A stretch of 64,000 nt of DNA from Bacillota bacterium (GCA_023411215.1 JAEYOY010000064.1:62001-126000), one strand, 5' to 3'. Shown: positions 27,157 to 36,395, numbered from the stretch's first letter. The notes: generated by a model from the letters alone, not told the origin. A program made the numbers and translations.

Positions 27157-28037
27157 TGAGACAAAATAAATTGTTTGAATATCTTGGGCGAATGATTTGC
27201 TTCGTGTTATCCTTTTTATTATCACTTCTGATTGTTTGGATCGTATTCCTAAGTATGTTGAAATTGAATAGTGTAAATAGCAACACTATAAAACGAGTCC
27301 TAAGCTCCAGTGATTATTATAATAAATTATATCAGGAGATAGAAAGCAGTACAAAGATGTATACTACCTCTACCGGTTTACCTCCAGAGGTTCTGGAAGG
27401 AGTATTTCAATCCGAAGAGGTTCAGGCAGAGGTTGTTTCTTATATAAAAGCAACATTTCTAGGTGAAAAGTATAACCCGAATACACAGAAAGTCAGGGAA
27501 AGACTAACGCAGAATATAGATGCTTATCTTGATGAGATGAATATCCGTGTAAACTCAGAGATATCCAAAAACATTGATGAATATACTACCTTGGTTGCAG
27601 AGAAATATGGTAGGAGCTTGGAATTACCTATAATTGAACTAATAAATAGAATGAATATAGATTATCAAATACTCTTCAGCTTGATTACTGGAGTAAGTGT
27701 TTTAATTGTACTTCTTATATTGAGTCTATTTGATAGAAGAAATCTGTGGCATCGTCAGTTTATATTCTGCTTATACAACAGTACTTTCTCAGCGGCTATT
27801 ATGCTTGCAGTTATTCCACTGATATTGTTATCAAAGCAATTATACCTAAGACTACAAATAATGCCTTCTTCTCTTTACTTTTTTGCAGTAGATTATATCA
27901 AGGTCAACCTTCAGATATTGGTGTTTTTCGGTATATTATTAGGTGTGATATCGATTATCCTCTTATTGATAGAAAGGGTATTTGGGGCTAAGCTTATCAA
28001 ATTTGTAAGCAGTCTGATAAGACAAAGAGCTAAATGA
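27153..28037 (+). CDS. Membrane protein of unknown function in the sortase operon
   Basis: This 294-aa protein has an N-terminal membrane helix (~12-35), an external domain of about 130 residues rich in Glu, Asn and Tyr, and three further helices (~173-190, ~208-228, ~245-272). It overlaps the sortase stop by 4 nt (ATGA). I recognise no family. It could help present or process the sortase substrate. Its last 20 bp are repeated in tandem beyond the stop codon. Confidence 0.7.
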   Translation: MMRQNKLFEYLGRMICFVLSFLLSLLIVWIVFLSMLKLNSVNSNTIKRVLSSSDYYNKLYQEIESSTKMYTTSTGLPPEVLEGVFQSEEVQAEVVSYIKATFLGEKYNPNTQKVRERLTQNIDAYLDEMNIRVNSEISKNIDEYTTLVAEKYGRSLELPIIELINRMNIDYQILFSLITGVSVLIVLLILSLFDRRNLWHRQFIFCLYNSTFSAAIMLAVIPLILLSKQLYLRLQIMPSSLYFFAVDYIKVNLQILVFFGILLGVISIILLLIERVFGAKLIKFVSSLIRQRAK

Positions 28038-28133
28038 TAAGATAAAGAGCTAAATGATAAGACAAAGAGCTAAATGTCAAGACAAAGAGCTGAATGACAA
28101 GACAGAGAGCTGAATGACAAAAAGAGCTGAATG
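28017..28133 (+). repeat. 20-bp tandem repeat seeded by the end of a gene
   Basis: Five units of ATAAGACAAAGAGCTAAATG (with small changes) and one 17-bp partial unit. The first unit is the last 20 bp of coding sequence, so each copy repeats the stop codon region. Confidence 0.9.
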
Positions 28134-28766
28134 ATAAGAATGATATATTATGTGAAGGCTTTATATATTGCTGAAATAATGATAATCCATAATAAAATAC
28201 TGATACCCAGACCGTTGAGTAATCCTTTAAAGAAACTTAAATCAACATTTTCCCTCATAGTTCCTTTGCCTGCCTTTCTTTCGATGAAACATCAAACTTC
28301 TACCAGTGGTTATATTAGTTAGTATTGGCTTCCCACAGTATTTCATACAGAAATGCTTTCTAAGTAAATAAAATCACTTAATATATTGACATTACGGAAA
28401 TAGTAATATGTAATAATATAAAAGAATTGAAATCAATCGATGAATTATCAATAGGAATTGCTTGCTTAGGTGGGGTGATTCCTTTTTTGTGTTCATACAG
28501 TAATGGACACTTGAGGAAGCATCCCACTAGTAGTATAGAAAGCTCTTTATTAATTATAAGGTTTGAATCAAGTGAATTCCTGCTATTTTTAGTTAATTGC
28601 TTTGAAAAAAACATATAATTTGCTATAATAAATCTAGTCTATGATCTTGGTGCTATGGATGCGAACATAGTTTTCATATAAAAACGGAGTACGAAATTCG
28701 ATAACCCCGGGATCTAATTAATTGACAATTGCGAATTCAACACTGGAAAGAAAGAGAGCCTATATA
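28134..28766 (+). other. Spacer with the promoter of the mannan locus
   Basis: Apart from TTGAAA (28602-28607) and TATAAT (28624-28629), 16 nt apart, which can serve manA, I see no gene. Frames of about 60 codons here lack ribosome sites. Confidence 0.5.
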
Positions 28767-29699
28767 ATGAAGAACATAATATTTTTAGAACCTGTTTTTA
28801 AAACAATGATTTGGGGCGGCAAGAAGCTGGCTACAGAATTCGGCTATTCCATTCCGAGCGATAATACAGGAGAATGTTGGGCAATTAGTGCCCATAAGAA
28901 TGGTGATTGTAAGATTAGGAATGGTGAATACAGCGGTAAGACACTGAGCTGGCTGTGGGACAATCATAGAGAACTCTTCGGTAATGCAGAAGGGGAGGTG
29001 TTTCCTCTTCTGATAAAAGTTATTGATGCCAAGACGGATTTAAGCATTCAGGTTCATCCCGATGATGCTTATGCCAAGGAACATGAAAACGGTGCTCTGG
29101 GAAAGACGGAGTGTTGGTACATTCTTGACTGCGATGACGACGGCGAGATTGTTATCGGACATAACGCGGAGAATAAGGAACAGCTGACTGAGATGATACA
29201 TGAAAATGGCTGGAAGGACTTAATTCGTTTGTGTCCGATCAAAAAGGGTGACTTCTTTCAGATTGAACCAGGAACGGTTCATGCAATCAAGAAGGGTACT
29301 ATGATCTTAGAGACCCAACAAAATAGTGATATTACTTACCGGCTTTACGATTATGACAGACTGGATAATGGCAAGCCGCGTGAACTCCATATAGATAAAA
29401 GTATCGATGTCATAAACTGTCCCCATAAGGATCAAGCAGTCAGAGGAAGAATGATAAGCAATCAGAATTGTGAGATTGAGGAATTGATCAGCTGTGATTT
29501 CTACAGTGTTAACCGTATTTGTATGCATGGTGAGCAGGAATTTGAGCAGGAGCATCTATTTCTCAATGTCAGTGTTATAGGCGGTTCCGGACAGATCGAT
29601 GAAACATTGCTTAGTAAAGGAGATCATTTCATTCTTCCCTATGGATACGGAAGCTATCAACTGAAGGGAGATATGGAACTGATCGTCTCATATATATAA
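28767..29699 (+). CDS. manA: Mannose-6-phosphate isomerase, class I
   Basis: This 310-aa cupin-fold zinc enzyme interconverts mannose-6-phosphate and fructose-6-phosphate. Typical blocks are KTMIWGGKKLA, IQVHPDDAYAKEHE (zinc ligands), KTECWYIL, IEPGTVHAIKKGTMILETQQNSDITYRLYDYDR. Length matches the short Firmicutes type. ATG 28767 has a weak GAAAGAGAG ribosome site; a longer frame begins 15 codons upstream without better support. It opens the mannose/mannan locus, where it channels mannose phosphate into glycolysis. Confidence 0.93.
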   Translation: MKNIIFLEPVFKTMIWGGKKLATEFGYSIPSDNTGECWAISAHKNGDCKIRNGEYSGKTLSWLWDNHRELFGNAEGEVFPLLIKVIDAKTDLSIQVHPDDAYAKEHENGALGKTECWYILDCDDDGEIVIGHNAENKEQLTEMIHENGWKDLIRLCPIKKGDFFQIEPGTVHAIKKGTMILETQQNSDITYRLYDYDRLDNGKPRELHIDKSIDVINCPHKDQAVRGRMISNQNCEIEELISCDFYSVNRICMHGEQEFEQEHLFLNVSVIGGSGQIDETLLSKGDHFILPYGYGSYQLKGDMELIVSYI

Positions 29700-29736
29700 G
29701 AATTCTCTCAACATAATTAATTTGGAGGTCATGACG

Positions 29737-30909
29737 ATGAGGGTAGATGAAATAAAAGAGCATTTGACCAAGGGCATTATTCCGTTTTGGCAAAGCTTAC
29801 AGGATAACGAGTTTGGCGGCTTCTATGGGGAGATGGATTTCGATTTAAACTTGTACAGGAAGGCAGATAAGGGCTGTATTCTCAATAGTCGTATTTTATG
29901 GTTCTTCTCCAATGCCTATTTGGCATTATCACAGAATGAATGTCTTGAGTATGCTAAGCATGCTTATGTGTTTTTAAGAAAGGCTTTCTTCGATCAGGAG
30001 AATGGCGGCATGTTCTGGTCTGTTACCTACGATGGTAGACCTTCCGATGATACCAAGCATACATATAATCAGGCTTTTGCTGTATATGGACTAGCGTCTT
30101 ATTACGATGCAACAAAGGATAAGGAAGCCCTTGCCCTGGCTTATTCGCTTGTAGACAGAATTGAGAACTTCTGCAGGGATGATATTGGATATCTGGAAGC
30201 ATTTGACCGTTACTTTAAGCCGGCATCCAATGAGAAGCTGTCTGAGAATGGGGTTATGGCAAGCAGAACAATGAATACCCTGCTTCATGTATTGGAAGCC
30301 TATACGGAGCTTTATCGTGTGGATAAAAGCAAGGCAATTGCGGATAAGATAAGATGGATGCTCGAGCTCTTTGCGGATAAGATTTACAATCCGAACAAGG
30401 AGAGACTTGAGGTGTTCTTTGATCATCAGATGAATTCCCTTCTTGATCTTAACTCTTACGGTCATGACATTGAGGCCTCCTGGCTGGTTGATCGAAGTGT
30501 GGAAATTCTTGGCGATCCGGAGTATGAGGCTAAGATCACGCCGATTACCAAGGCGCTGGCGTCCCACATCCATTCTGTGGCGATGGATGAGACCTCTCTT
30601 AATAATGAATGTGAGAATGGTGAAGTGGATACTAAGAAAGTGTGGTGGGTACAGACGGAAGCTATGATTGGATTCCTGAATGGTTATCAGAAGGATCCCA
30701 CTAAGAAGGAGTACATAGACAGTGTAGCAAGAATCTGGGATTTTACGAAGACTTATATGATTGATCACAGAGAAGGTTCTGAGTGGTTTTTTGAGCTGTA
30801 CAAAGATGGAACACCTATTGTGACCAGGGAGATCGTCGGACCTTGGAAATGTCCCTACCATAACGGAAGAATGTGCTTTGAGGTTCTTAATCGTAAGGTT
30901 GCATTTTAA
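29737..30909 (+). CDS. Cellobiose/mannobiose 2-epimerase (AGE family)
   Basis: This 390-aa (alpha/alpha)6-barrel enzyme of the N-acylglucosamine 2-epimerase superfamily starts HLTKGIIPFWQSLQDNEFGGFYGEMDF. Catalytic His residues are seen in SYGHDIEASWL (~241) and CPYHNGRMCFEV (~374), with WWVQTEAM between them. Cellobiose 2-epimerases convert the reducing glucose of beta-1,4 disaccharides to mannose and the reverse. Next to a GH130 mannosylglucose phosphorylase, it should turn mannobiose into mannosyl-glucose. ATG 29737 is favoured over ATG 29731 by its 8-nt distance from GGAGG. Confidence 0.9.
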   Translation: MRVDEIKEHLTKGIIPFWQSLQDNEFGGFYGEMDFDLNLYRKADKGCILNSRILWFFSNAYLALSQNECLEYAKHAYVFLRKAFFDQENGGMFWSVTYDGRPSDDTKHTYNQAFAVYGLASYYDATKDKEALALAYSLVDRIENFCRDDIGYLEAFDRYFKPASNEKLSENGVMASRTMNTLLHVLEAYTELYRVDKSKAIADKIRWMLELFADKIYNPNKERLEVFFDHQMNSLLDLNSYGHDIEASWLVDRSVEILGDPEYEAKITPITKALASHIHSVAMDETSLNNECENGEVDTKKVWWVQTEAMIGFLNGYQKDPTKKEYIDSVARIWDFTKTYMIDHREGSEWFFELYKDGTPIVTREIVGPWKCPYHNGRMCFEVLNRKVAF

Positions 30910-30966
30910 GGAAGCTGTTGCACCAAACCATTATTGAATAGAAGATGAATAAGCCAAAGGAGAGAA

Positions 30967-32136
30967 ATGATGCATCCAAATTATTATGTTGAAGCAGATA
31001 AGTACGAAAGATTGATTGCGAAGAAGAATGAAATAAGTAAGGTTTATACAGGAATGTATGACCGATATGTAAATCCTGTTCTAACCAGCGAGCATATTCC
31101 TGTATTCTGGAAATATGATCTTGATGAAAAGACAAATCCATATTTCATGGAGCGTCTCGGTGTAAATGCTGTATTTAATTCTGGAGCAATTGAATTGAAT
31201 GGCAAATACTATCTGGTAGCCAGAATTGAAGGAAATGACAGAAAGTCCTTCTTTGGTGTAGCAGAAAGTGACAGTCCTGTGGATGGCTTCAAGTTCTGGG
31301 ATTACCCAGTAGTGCTACCGGATACCTGTAGGTATGAGACCAATGTCTATGATATGCGTTTAACGAAGCATGAGGATGGATATATCTATGGTGTATTCTG
31401 TTCTGAGAGCAAGGATATGACAAGCACCGACCTGTCGGCAGCCGTTGCAGAAGCAGGCATTGTAAGAACCAAGGACCTAAAGACCTGGGAGCGATTGGAC
31501 AATCTGAAGACTCTGCAGTCGCCTCAGCAAAGGAACGTAGTCCTTCACCCGGAGTTTGTAAACGGAAAATATATGTTCTATACCAGACCGATGGATGGCT
31601 TTATCGAGACAGGCTCGGGTGGTGGCATAGGCGCTGGTTTCTGTGATGATATCACCAGAGCGGTGATCAATGAAGAAATCATCACCAGTAAGAGAAAGTA
31701 TCATACAATCACCGAGGCGAAAAACGGTGCCGGAGCAGTTCCGATTAAGACAGAGAGGGGCTGGATCCACATAGCCCATGGTGTGCGTAATACGGCAGCA
31801 GGCCTTCGTTATGTAATCTATGTATTTGCCACCGATCGAAAGGATCCGACTAAAGTGATTGCGGAACCCTCTGGCTTCTATATAGCTCCCCTGGGAATGG
31901 AACGTGTCGGAGATGTGTCCAATGTAGTATTCACTAACGGAGCCATCACAAGAGACAATGGCGAAGTGTATATTTATTATGCCTCCTCTGATACCAGGCT
32001 CCATGTGGCAGCTACTACAGTAGACCGTCTGGTTGATTATACCTTCAATACCCCTTCCGATCCACTTCGTTCTGTAGATTGTGTACATCAGCGTTGCGAA
32101 CTGATTCATAAGAACTTGGAACTGTTAAAGAGATAA
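30967..32136 (+). CDS. 4-O-beta-D-mannosyl-D-glucose phosphorylase (GH130)
   Basis: This 389-aa inverting phosphorylase of GH130 subfamily 1 cleaves mannosyl-1,4-glucose with phosphate to mannose-1-phosphate and glucose. The proton-donor Asp is in [15 protein letters not shown] (about Asp129). [19 protein letters not shown] and [12 protein letters not shown] are typical of the subfamily. AGGAG lies 4 nt before ATG 30967 and 7 nt before ATG 30970, so the second may be the true start. It follows the 2-epimerase by 57 nt, the arrangement known from Ruminococcus albus and Bacteroides mannan pathways. Confidence 0.9.
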   Translation: MMHPNYYVEADKYERLIAKKNEISKVYTGMYDRYVNPVLTSEHIPVFWKYDLDEKTNPYFMERLGVNAVFNSGAIELNGKYYLVARIEGNDRKSFFGVAESDSPVDGFKFWDYPVVLPDTCRYETNVYDMRLTKHEDGYIYGVFCSESKDMTSTDLSAAVAEAGIVRTKDLKTWERLDNLKTLQSPQQRNVVLHPEFVNGKYMFYTRPMDGFIETGSGGGIGAGFCDDITRAVINEEIITSKRKYHTITEAKNGAGAVPIKTERGWIHIAHGVRNTAAGLRYVIYVFATDRKDPTKVIAEPSGFYIAPLGMERVGDVSNVVFTNGAITRDNGEVYIYYASSDTRLHVAATTVDRLVDYTFNTPSDPLRSVDCVHQRCELIHKNLELLKR

Positions 32137-32142
32137 AATAAT

Positions 32143-32192
32143 AACCGGTCTTGTAAAGAATGGTGTAACTATTCTCTGCAGGACCGGTTTTG
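32143..32192 (+). terminator. Terminator after the mannosylglucose phosphorylase
   Basis: AACCGGTC pairs with GACCGGTT around a 31-nt loop that has weak inner pairing; TTTT follows. Confidence 0.75.
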
Positions 32193-32431
32193 AGCATATG
32201 CCTCTCATATAGTAACGAATGATGCAGTGTTTTTCATTTTGTTGCTAAACTCATAAAAATTGCTTGAATCTATAAGAAAAATGTAGTAAACTTCGCTTAT
32301 TCAATTCATTGTGCAATATAATCACATGAAAGATGAAGATGTACAATGTTTGCATTACAAATGTTAACAGGGTAGTGAAGCAACAATTGCTTGAAGATAA
32401 AGAGGATAAATAATGGGAGGAGAAGGCAGTA

Positions 32432-33469
32432 ATGAAGAAGGTTACCATTCAGGATGTAGCAAAGGAATTAAATCTATCCAGGAATACAGTTGCAAAGGCA
32501 TTGAATAACAGCGATACGGTTTCCTATGAGACTAGATATGTCGTGATTGAAAAGGCATATGAGATGGGATATTCCAAACTATCTCCAGTAGTCATAGGTG
32601 AATTTAAATTAAGAAATAAAATCAACGATTCCAAGACAATTGTCGTACTGACGAGAAGAGAGATTTCGGTCTTTTGGAACAGTATTATTATGGGTATTTC
32701 GGATGAACTGAATAAATACGGCTGTAAGCTTCAATTTAATTTCATAAGCGAGCAGGATGAGAAGAATTTGGTGCTGCCTTTGGATTTACAGGCAGAGGTT
32801 AGCGGTATTATCATGCTAAGTGTCTTTTCCATTGATTATATCGATCAGATTATGAAACAGAATATTCCGGTGGTATTTCTTGATTCACCTTGTGATTTGG
32901 ACAGCATCGCTCATTATGGTGATATCGTAATCTGTGAGGGCCAGAATAGTATTAAGCAGATTACATGTAATTTGATTGCACAGGGTTATAAGCGAATAGG
33001 CTTTATTGGTGATATAACATATTGTAAGACCATTAATGATCGCTATCAGGGATATTTGAATGCTCTACAGACATCAGGCAGCACCATAGACGACTCCATT
33101 GTAGCAACCTACCACGCTCCTACAAAATTCTATAAAACAGAGGAAGTGGATAAGGCCTTGAATGGCTTTTCGACGATACCGGAGGCGATTGTCTGCGCAA
33201 ATGATGACATTGCCCTAGATGTAATTCGTTGCTTACGAGCGAGGGGATTATCGGTTCCTCAGGATGTTGCGGTAACCGGCTATGACAATGTCGAGGGTAT
33301 GTCACAGGTGGAACCGTTCTTAACGACAGTAAGAGTCGGAAACCAGAGGCTGGGCCGCCGTCTTGTACAGCAGCTGATGTGGAGAATACAGAATCCGACC
33401 TTTCCTAAGGAGGTTATCTTTATTGGAGTAGAAGTAATCTTCCGGCAATCCTCCAATAAGGAAAACTAG
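32432..33469 (+). CDS. LacI-family regulator of the mannan locus
   Basis: This 345-aa repressor has the helix-turn-helix TIQDVAKELNLSRNTVAKAL at residues 4-23 and a sensor domain with VTGYDNVEGMSQVEPFLTTVRVG near the C-terminus. GGGAGGAG precedes the start. It lies between the two GH130 genes and probably controls both sides in response to a mannose disaccharide. The hinge region (GYSKLSPVVIGEFKL) departs from the usual L-R hinge pattern, so its DNA target may be atypical. Confidence 0.9.
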   Translation: MKKVTIQDVAKELNLSRNTVAKALNNSDTVSYETRYVVIEKAYEMGYSKLSPVVIGEFKLRNKINDSKTIVVLTRREISVFWNSIIMGISDELNKYGCKLQFNFISEQDEKNLVLPLDLQAEVSGIIMLSVFSIDYIDQIMKQNIPVVFLDSPCDLDSIAHYGDIVICEGQNSIKQITCNLIAQGYKRIGFIGDITYCKTINDRYQGYLNALQTSGSTIDDSIVATYHAPTKFYKTEEVDKALNGFSTIPEAIVCANDDIALDVIRCLRARGLSVPQDVAVTGYDNVEGMSQVEPFLTTVRVGNQRLGRRLVQQLMWRIQNPTFPKEVIFIGVEVIFRQSSNKEN

Positions 33470-33530
33470 TAGACAGCACCCTTCTATAATAAGCTAAGAG
33501 AACTTTCACATAATTGAGTTGTTCGTATAT

Positions 33531-33617
33531 AAAGAGCTATATACTTTCTGCTATGACGCGGTTAATATTACACTAAAGTGTTTGTTAACCTGCATTATGA
33601 AGAAAGGATATAGCTTT
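33531..33617. repeat. Branched inverted repeat after the LacI gene
   Basis: Outer arms AAAGAGCTATATACTTTC and GAAAGGATATAGCTTT pair with one mismatch and a 2-nt bulge. Inside lies GGTTAA/TTAACC with ACACT/AGTGT. It may be the terminator of the regulator gene (TTTATTTGTT follows) or a structured leader of the next gene. Confidence 0.6.
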
Positions 33618-33818
33618 ATTTGTTATAAATACAGATAGCCACACTTATAGTCTGCGAAGATGGGGTTTTATGGTGTGAGCGAGAGATAATACCTACTATC
33701 AAAAAGACGTATTGTTATTCTGAAATCAATATGCTACAATGCACCTATAAGACATGCAAATGCAATATCATATGCAATATAAAACGCACTATTATGCACC
33801 GTGAAAAGGAGATGTGAC

Positions 33819-34838
33819 ATGAGTAAAGTAAAAATGATCACTAATAATTTGCCTAATATACCTTGGCAGGATAAGCCTGCAGAATGTGTCGGTCCGGTAT
33901 GGAGATATACTGAGAATCCGATCATAAACCGCAATCCTCTTCCGGGAGTTGCTCGTATTTTTAATAGTGCTGTCGTTCCATATAACGGCGAATTTATCGG
34001 AGTATTTCGTGCAGAGCAGATTGACGGAATTCCGCACCTGTATATTGGTTACAGCAAGGATGGTATTCATTGGACCTATGATTCCAACAAAATCCCTTTT
34101 GTGAATGAGAAAGGTGAGCCTTTCATGCCAAGATATGCCTATGACCCCCGATTAATTAAAGTCGAGGATACCTACTATATTATCTGGTGTACCGATTTCT
34201 ACGGTGCTGCTCTGGGTATGGCTAAGACAACTGATTTTAAGACCTTTGTCAGGATTGAGAATCCATTTCTTCCCTTCAATAGAAATGGCGTATTGTTCCC
34301 GAGGAAAATCAATGGTAACTTCGTATTACTCTCTAGACCTAGTGACAGCGGTCATACTCCTTTCGGCGATATATTCTTAAGCGAGAGCCCGGATCTTATC
34401 TTCTGGGGTAAACACAGACATGTAATGGCGCGTGGCAGTCAGTGGTGGCAATCTTTAAAGATTGGTGGCGGTGCAGCACCGATCGAGACAAGCGAGGGCT
34501 GGCTAATGTTCTATCATGGTGTCACTGGTACCTGCAACGGTTATGTATACAGCATGGGTGCCTGTATTTTAGATATTGATAATCCCTCCGTCGTAAAATA
34601 TCGTTGCAATAATTTTATCTTGACTCCGGAGACCTGGTATGAGGAGAGAGGTTTTGTCGCGAACGTAGTATTTCCCTGTGCAGCACTGACAGATGCCGAG
34701 ACGGGACGAATTGCAATCTATTACGGTGCAGCAGATAGCTATGTCGGTATGGCCTTCACAACCGTGGATGAGATCATGGATTATGTAAAGACAAATAATG
34801 CAGCGACAAATGATGACAAAGATTTCGGTATATTATAG
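33819..34838 (+). CDS. Beta-1,4-mannooligosaccharide phosphorylase-like GH130
   Basis: This 339-aa GH130 enzyme resembles subfamily 2, which phosphorolyses beta-1,4-mannooligosaccharides to mannose-1-phosphate. The proton-donor Asp is in RYAYDPRLIKVED (Asp109), with FNSAVVPYNGEFIGVFRAE upstream and GGGAAPIETSEGWLMFYHGV downstream. ATG 33819 has AAAAGGAG upstream; a GTG six codons earlier is within that site. It complements the mannosylglucose enzyme by acting on longer chains. A mannosyl-GlcNAc substrate, known for some relatives, is possible. Confidence 0.88.
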   Translation: MSKVKMITNNLPNIPWQDKPAECVGPVWRYTENPIINRNPLPGVARIFNSAVVPYNGEFIGVFRAEQIDGIPHLYIGYSKDGIHWTYDSNKIPFVNEKGEPFMPRYAYDPRLIKVEDTYYIIWCTDFYGAALGMAKTTDFKTFVRIENPFLPFNRNGVLFPRKINGNFVLLSRPSDSGHTPFGDIFLSESPDLIFWGKHRHVMARGSQWWQSLKIGGGAAPIETSEGWLMFYHGVTGTCNGYVYSMGACILDIDNPSVVKYRCNNFILTPETWYEERGFVANVVFPCAALTDAETGRIAIYYGAADSYVGMAFTTVDEIMDYVKTNNAATNDDKDFGIL

Positions 34839-34917
34839 AAATAGAAAATGGAGCCGCTACGATCACCGATGTAACCGGTTATGCCTATCTGATATATAAT
34901 TGGTGGAAGAAGCAAGT

Positions 34918-35002
34918 AGGAGCTGTTGCAACACGTAGATACCACAATAGGGGAGCTTATCCATCTTCCTTATGAAGTATATCGAGTTGTGCAACAGCTC
35001 CT
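34918..35002. mobile_element. Small MITE relic with IS6-like ends
   Basis: An 85-bp element bounded by AGGAGCTGTTGCA and its perfect complement, 13 bp, with further partial pairing inward. The ends resemble those of the two larger elements at 51108 and 58433 and the GGnnCTGTTGCAAA consensus of IS6-family insertion sequences. It lies between convergent genes and might also act as a terminator. Confidence 0.6.
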
Positions 35003-35040
35003 GCTTGGAACAATCTTTGGAGTGTTTGATATAAGCGTAA

Positions 35041-35502
35041 TTAGTCGGTTACCACCTCGTATGGCCAATCAAGGATACCTCCGAAGTCATAGACAGAGGT
35101 ATAACCTAGCTCATATAGTGACTGGGAAGCCAGTGCACTTCTTCTGCCGCTTCTACAATACACTAGTAGAGTGGCATTCTTATCAGTCAGTATTTCCTCT
35201 GCCTTTGTGGCAATCTCATCGTTGGGAATTAGGATAGCACCTTCGATATGGCCGTCCTCGTATTCCTCTTGTGTTCTTACATCCAATACAACAAGCGCAG
35301 TAGAGGAGTCTATCATCTCTTTCGCTTGCTCTGCTGAGATTTTAGCAGGAACATTGGGAATGGAGGTGGGTTCGGTTTCCGATGCATTATTGTTACTAGT
35401 ATTCATGGAACTTTTCGGCGAATTACTAATATTGGCAGTGCAGCCTGACAGAACAAAAGTGACGAAAGAAATAGTGATAACAATGAATAAATATTTTCTC
35501 AA
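35041..35502 (-). CDS. Rhodanese-domain lipoprotein
   Basis: This 153-aa lipoprotein has a signal peptide ending FVLSGC (lipobox). After a Ser/Asn-rich linker comes a single rhodanese domain with DVRTQEEYEDGHIEGAI and the active-site loop LLVYCRSGRRSA (Cys near residue 115), which would carry persulfide. It would act outside the membrane. A small DUF6132-like gene lies 108 nt upstream on the same strand and may be co-transcribed. The sulfur donor is not evident. Confidence 0.9.
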   Translation of the reverse strand: MRKYLFIVITISFVTFVLSGCTANISNSPKSSMNTSNNNASETEPTSIPNVPAKISAEQAKEMIDSSTALVVLDVRTQEEYEDGHIEGAILIPNDEIATKAEEILTDKNATLLVYCRSGRRSALASQSLYELGYTSVYDFGGILDWPYEVVTD

Positions 35503-35610
35503 AATACAATCTCCTTTTCTATACTAATCTTTATTTTGTGTATTTTCTTGATTTTTTGATGTCCATTGAAATCTCATTTCGAATTGATTATAGCAATGCC
35601 TTATAAGAAG

Positions 35611-35778
35611 TCAAGAGACTGCTATCATTAAACCAAGCAAGGCTCCGTAGATAGCGGAGCGTAGAGGGCTCTTGGTGATAGGGCAGGATCCCGTAGGGCA
35701 GCCGACGACTTTATAATATAGAAATCCTCCGATGGCACCGATTATAACTCCCAGTAATAATTTCAATATTGTTGGCAT
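35611..35778 (-). CDS. DUF6132-like small membrane protein
   Basis: A 55-aa protein starts at 35778 with AGGAGG 7 nt upstream. It has two short hydrophobic segments around a Cys pair: LLLGVIIGAIGGFLYYKVVG, then CPTGSCPITKSPLRSAIYG and GALLGLMIAVS. The glycine pattern and C-x(4)-C-P-I-T-x-SP are those I know from the DUF6132/YtxH-like small proteins often found with rhodanese or thiol-redox genes. The rhodanese lipoprotein follows it. The two Cys near the membrane could receive or pass sulfur; this is inference. Confidence 0.8.
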   Translation of the reverse strand: MPTILKLLLGVIIGAIGGFLYYKVVGCPTGSCPITKSPLRSAIYGALLGLMIAVS

Positions 35779-35982
35779 CGTATATCCTCCTATTGTGTAT
35801 GACTTGAAATGATTATAACAGAAACATGAGACCTGCTCGGTGATGTTATCACAGGAGGATTACAGCAGTGAGGGAGTCAGATAAGGCGGCTTCCTTTAAT
35901 TTCAGAAAACAAGCATATAATCAGAAAACATCAGATATAGATTATTGAAAAGCATTATTAGTCATTGAATAAGGGGGAAGCT

Positions 35983-36309
35983 ATGGATGAATTTGAGATG
36001 AAGAGAAGGATCTATGGTTATATTAAGGAGATATGCCATTATAGTCAGATGCAGGTATTTGCAACTTCTTATTATCAGAGAAATTATTTCCAGATGCAGA
36101 TTGATGACGCAACTACTGCTTTGATCAGTGTATATACTGATCTGTGGAAGGCACCGGAGCATCGTAGGAGAAGCCATGGGTCTCATTATAAGGAAAATAG
36201 TATTAAAAGTGATGAGCAAATTATTCAACCGGAGCAAGAATTTCCGGATACAGAACTGTTACCTGGTCAGGAGGTCAGTATTTTGACTAGCAAACCGGAA
36301 GGGATTTGA
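35983..36309 (+). CDS. Hypothetical protein, 108 aa
   Basis: ATG 35983 follows AGGGGGA with 5-nt spacing. The N-terminal ~60 residues are rich in Tyr, Gln and Met (KEICHYSQMQVFATSYYQRN) and look helical; the C-terminus is charged and disordered. No membrane segment or known motif. It lies next to the Cys-rich paralogs, and a spore-coat-associated role is possible but unproven. Confidence 0.6.
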   Translation: MDEFEMKRRIYGYIKEICHYSQMQVFATSYYQRNYFQMQIDDATTALISVYTDLWKAPEHRRRSHGSHYKENSIKSDEQIIQPEQEFPDTELLPGQEVSILTSKPEGI

Positions 36310-36320
36310 CAGGAGCATTT

Positions 36321-36395
36321 ATGGGATGCCACCAAGGTATCCTAGAGCGTTTGAATAAGGCTTCACGGGTTGGGGTATTGGTAAAAGGGGGGTGA
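36321..36395 (+). CDS. Possible 24-aa ORF
   Basis: ATG with AGGAG 5 nt upstream, reading MGCHQGILERLNK and ending GGVLVKGG-like into a GC-rich hairpin. It starts 11 nt after the previous gene. No family is recognised; it may be chance. Confidence 0.25.
   Translation: MGCHQGILERLNKASRVGVLVKGG

Noticed and set aside
28427..28618. 63-codon plus-strand frame in the spacer before manA
   Set aside because: No Shine-Dalgarno, composition like random A/T-rich DNA, and the promoter for manA starts within it.
30091..30861. A 256-codon open frame antisense to the 2-epimerase gene
   Set aside because: Overlaps a well-supported enzyme gene and has no family resemblance or ribosome site.
34926..35237. 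103-codon plus-strand frame over the small MITE relic and the rhodanese gene end
   Set aside because: Starts inside the palindrome and is antisense to the rhodanese gene.
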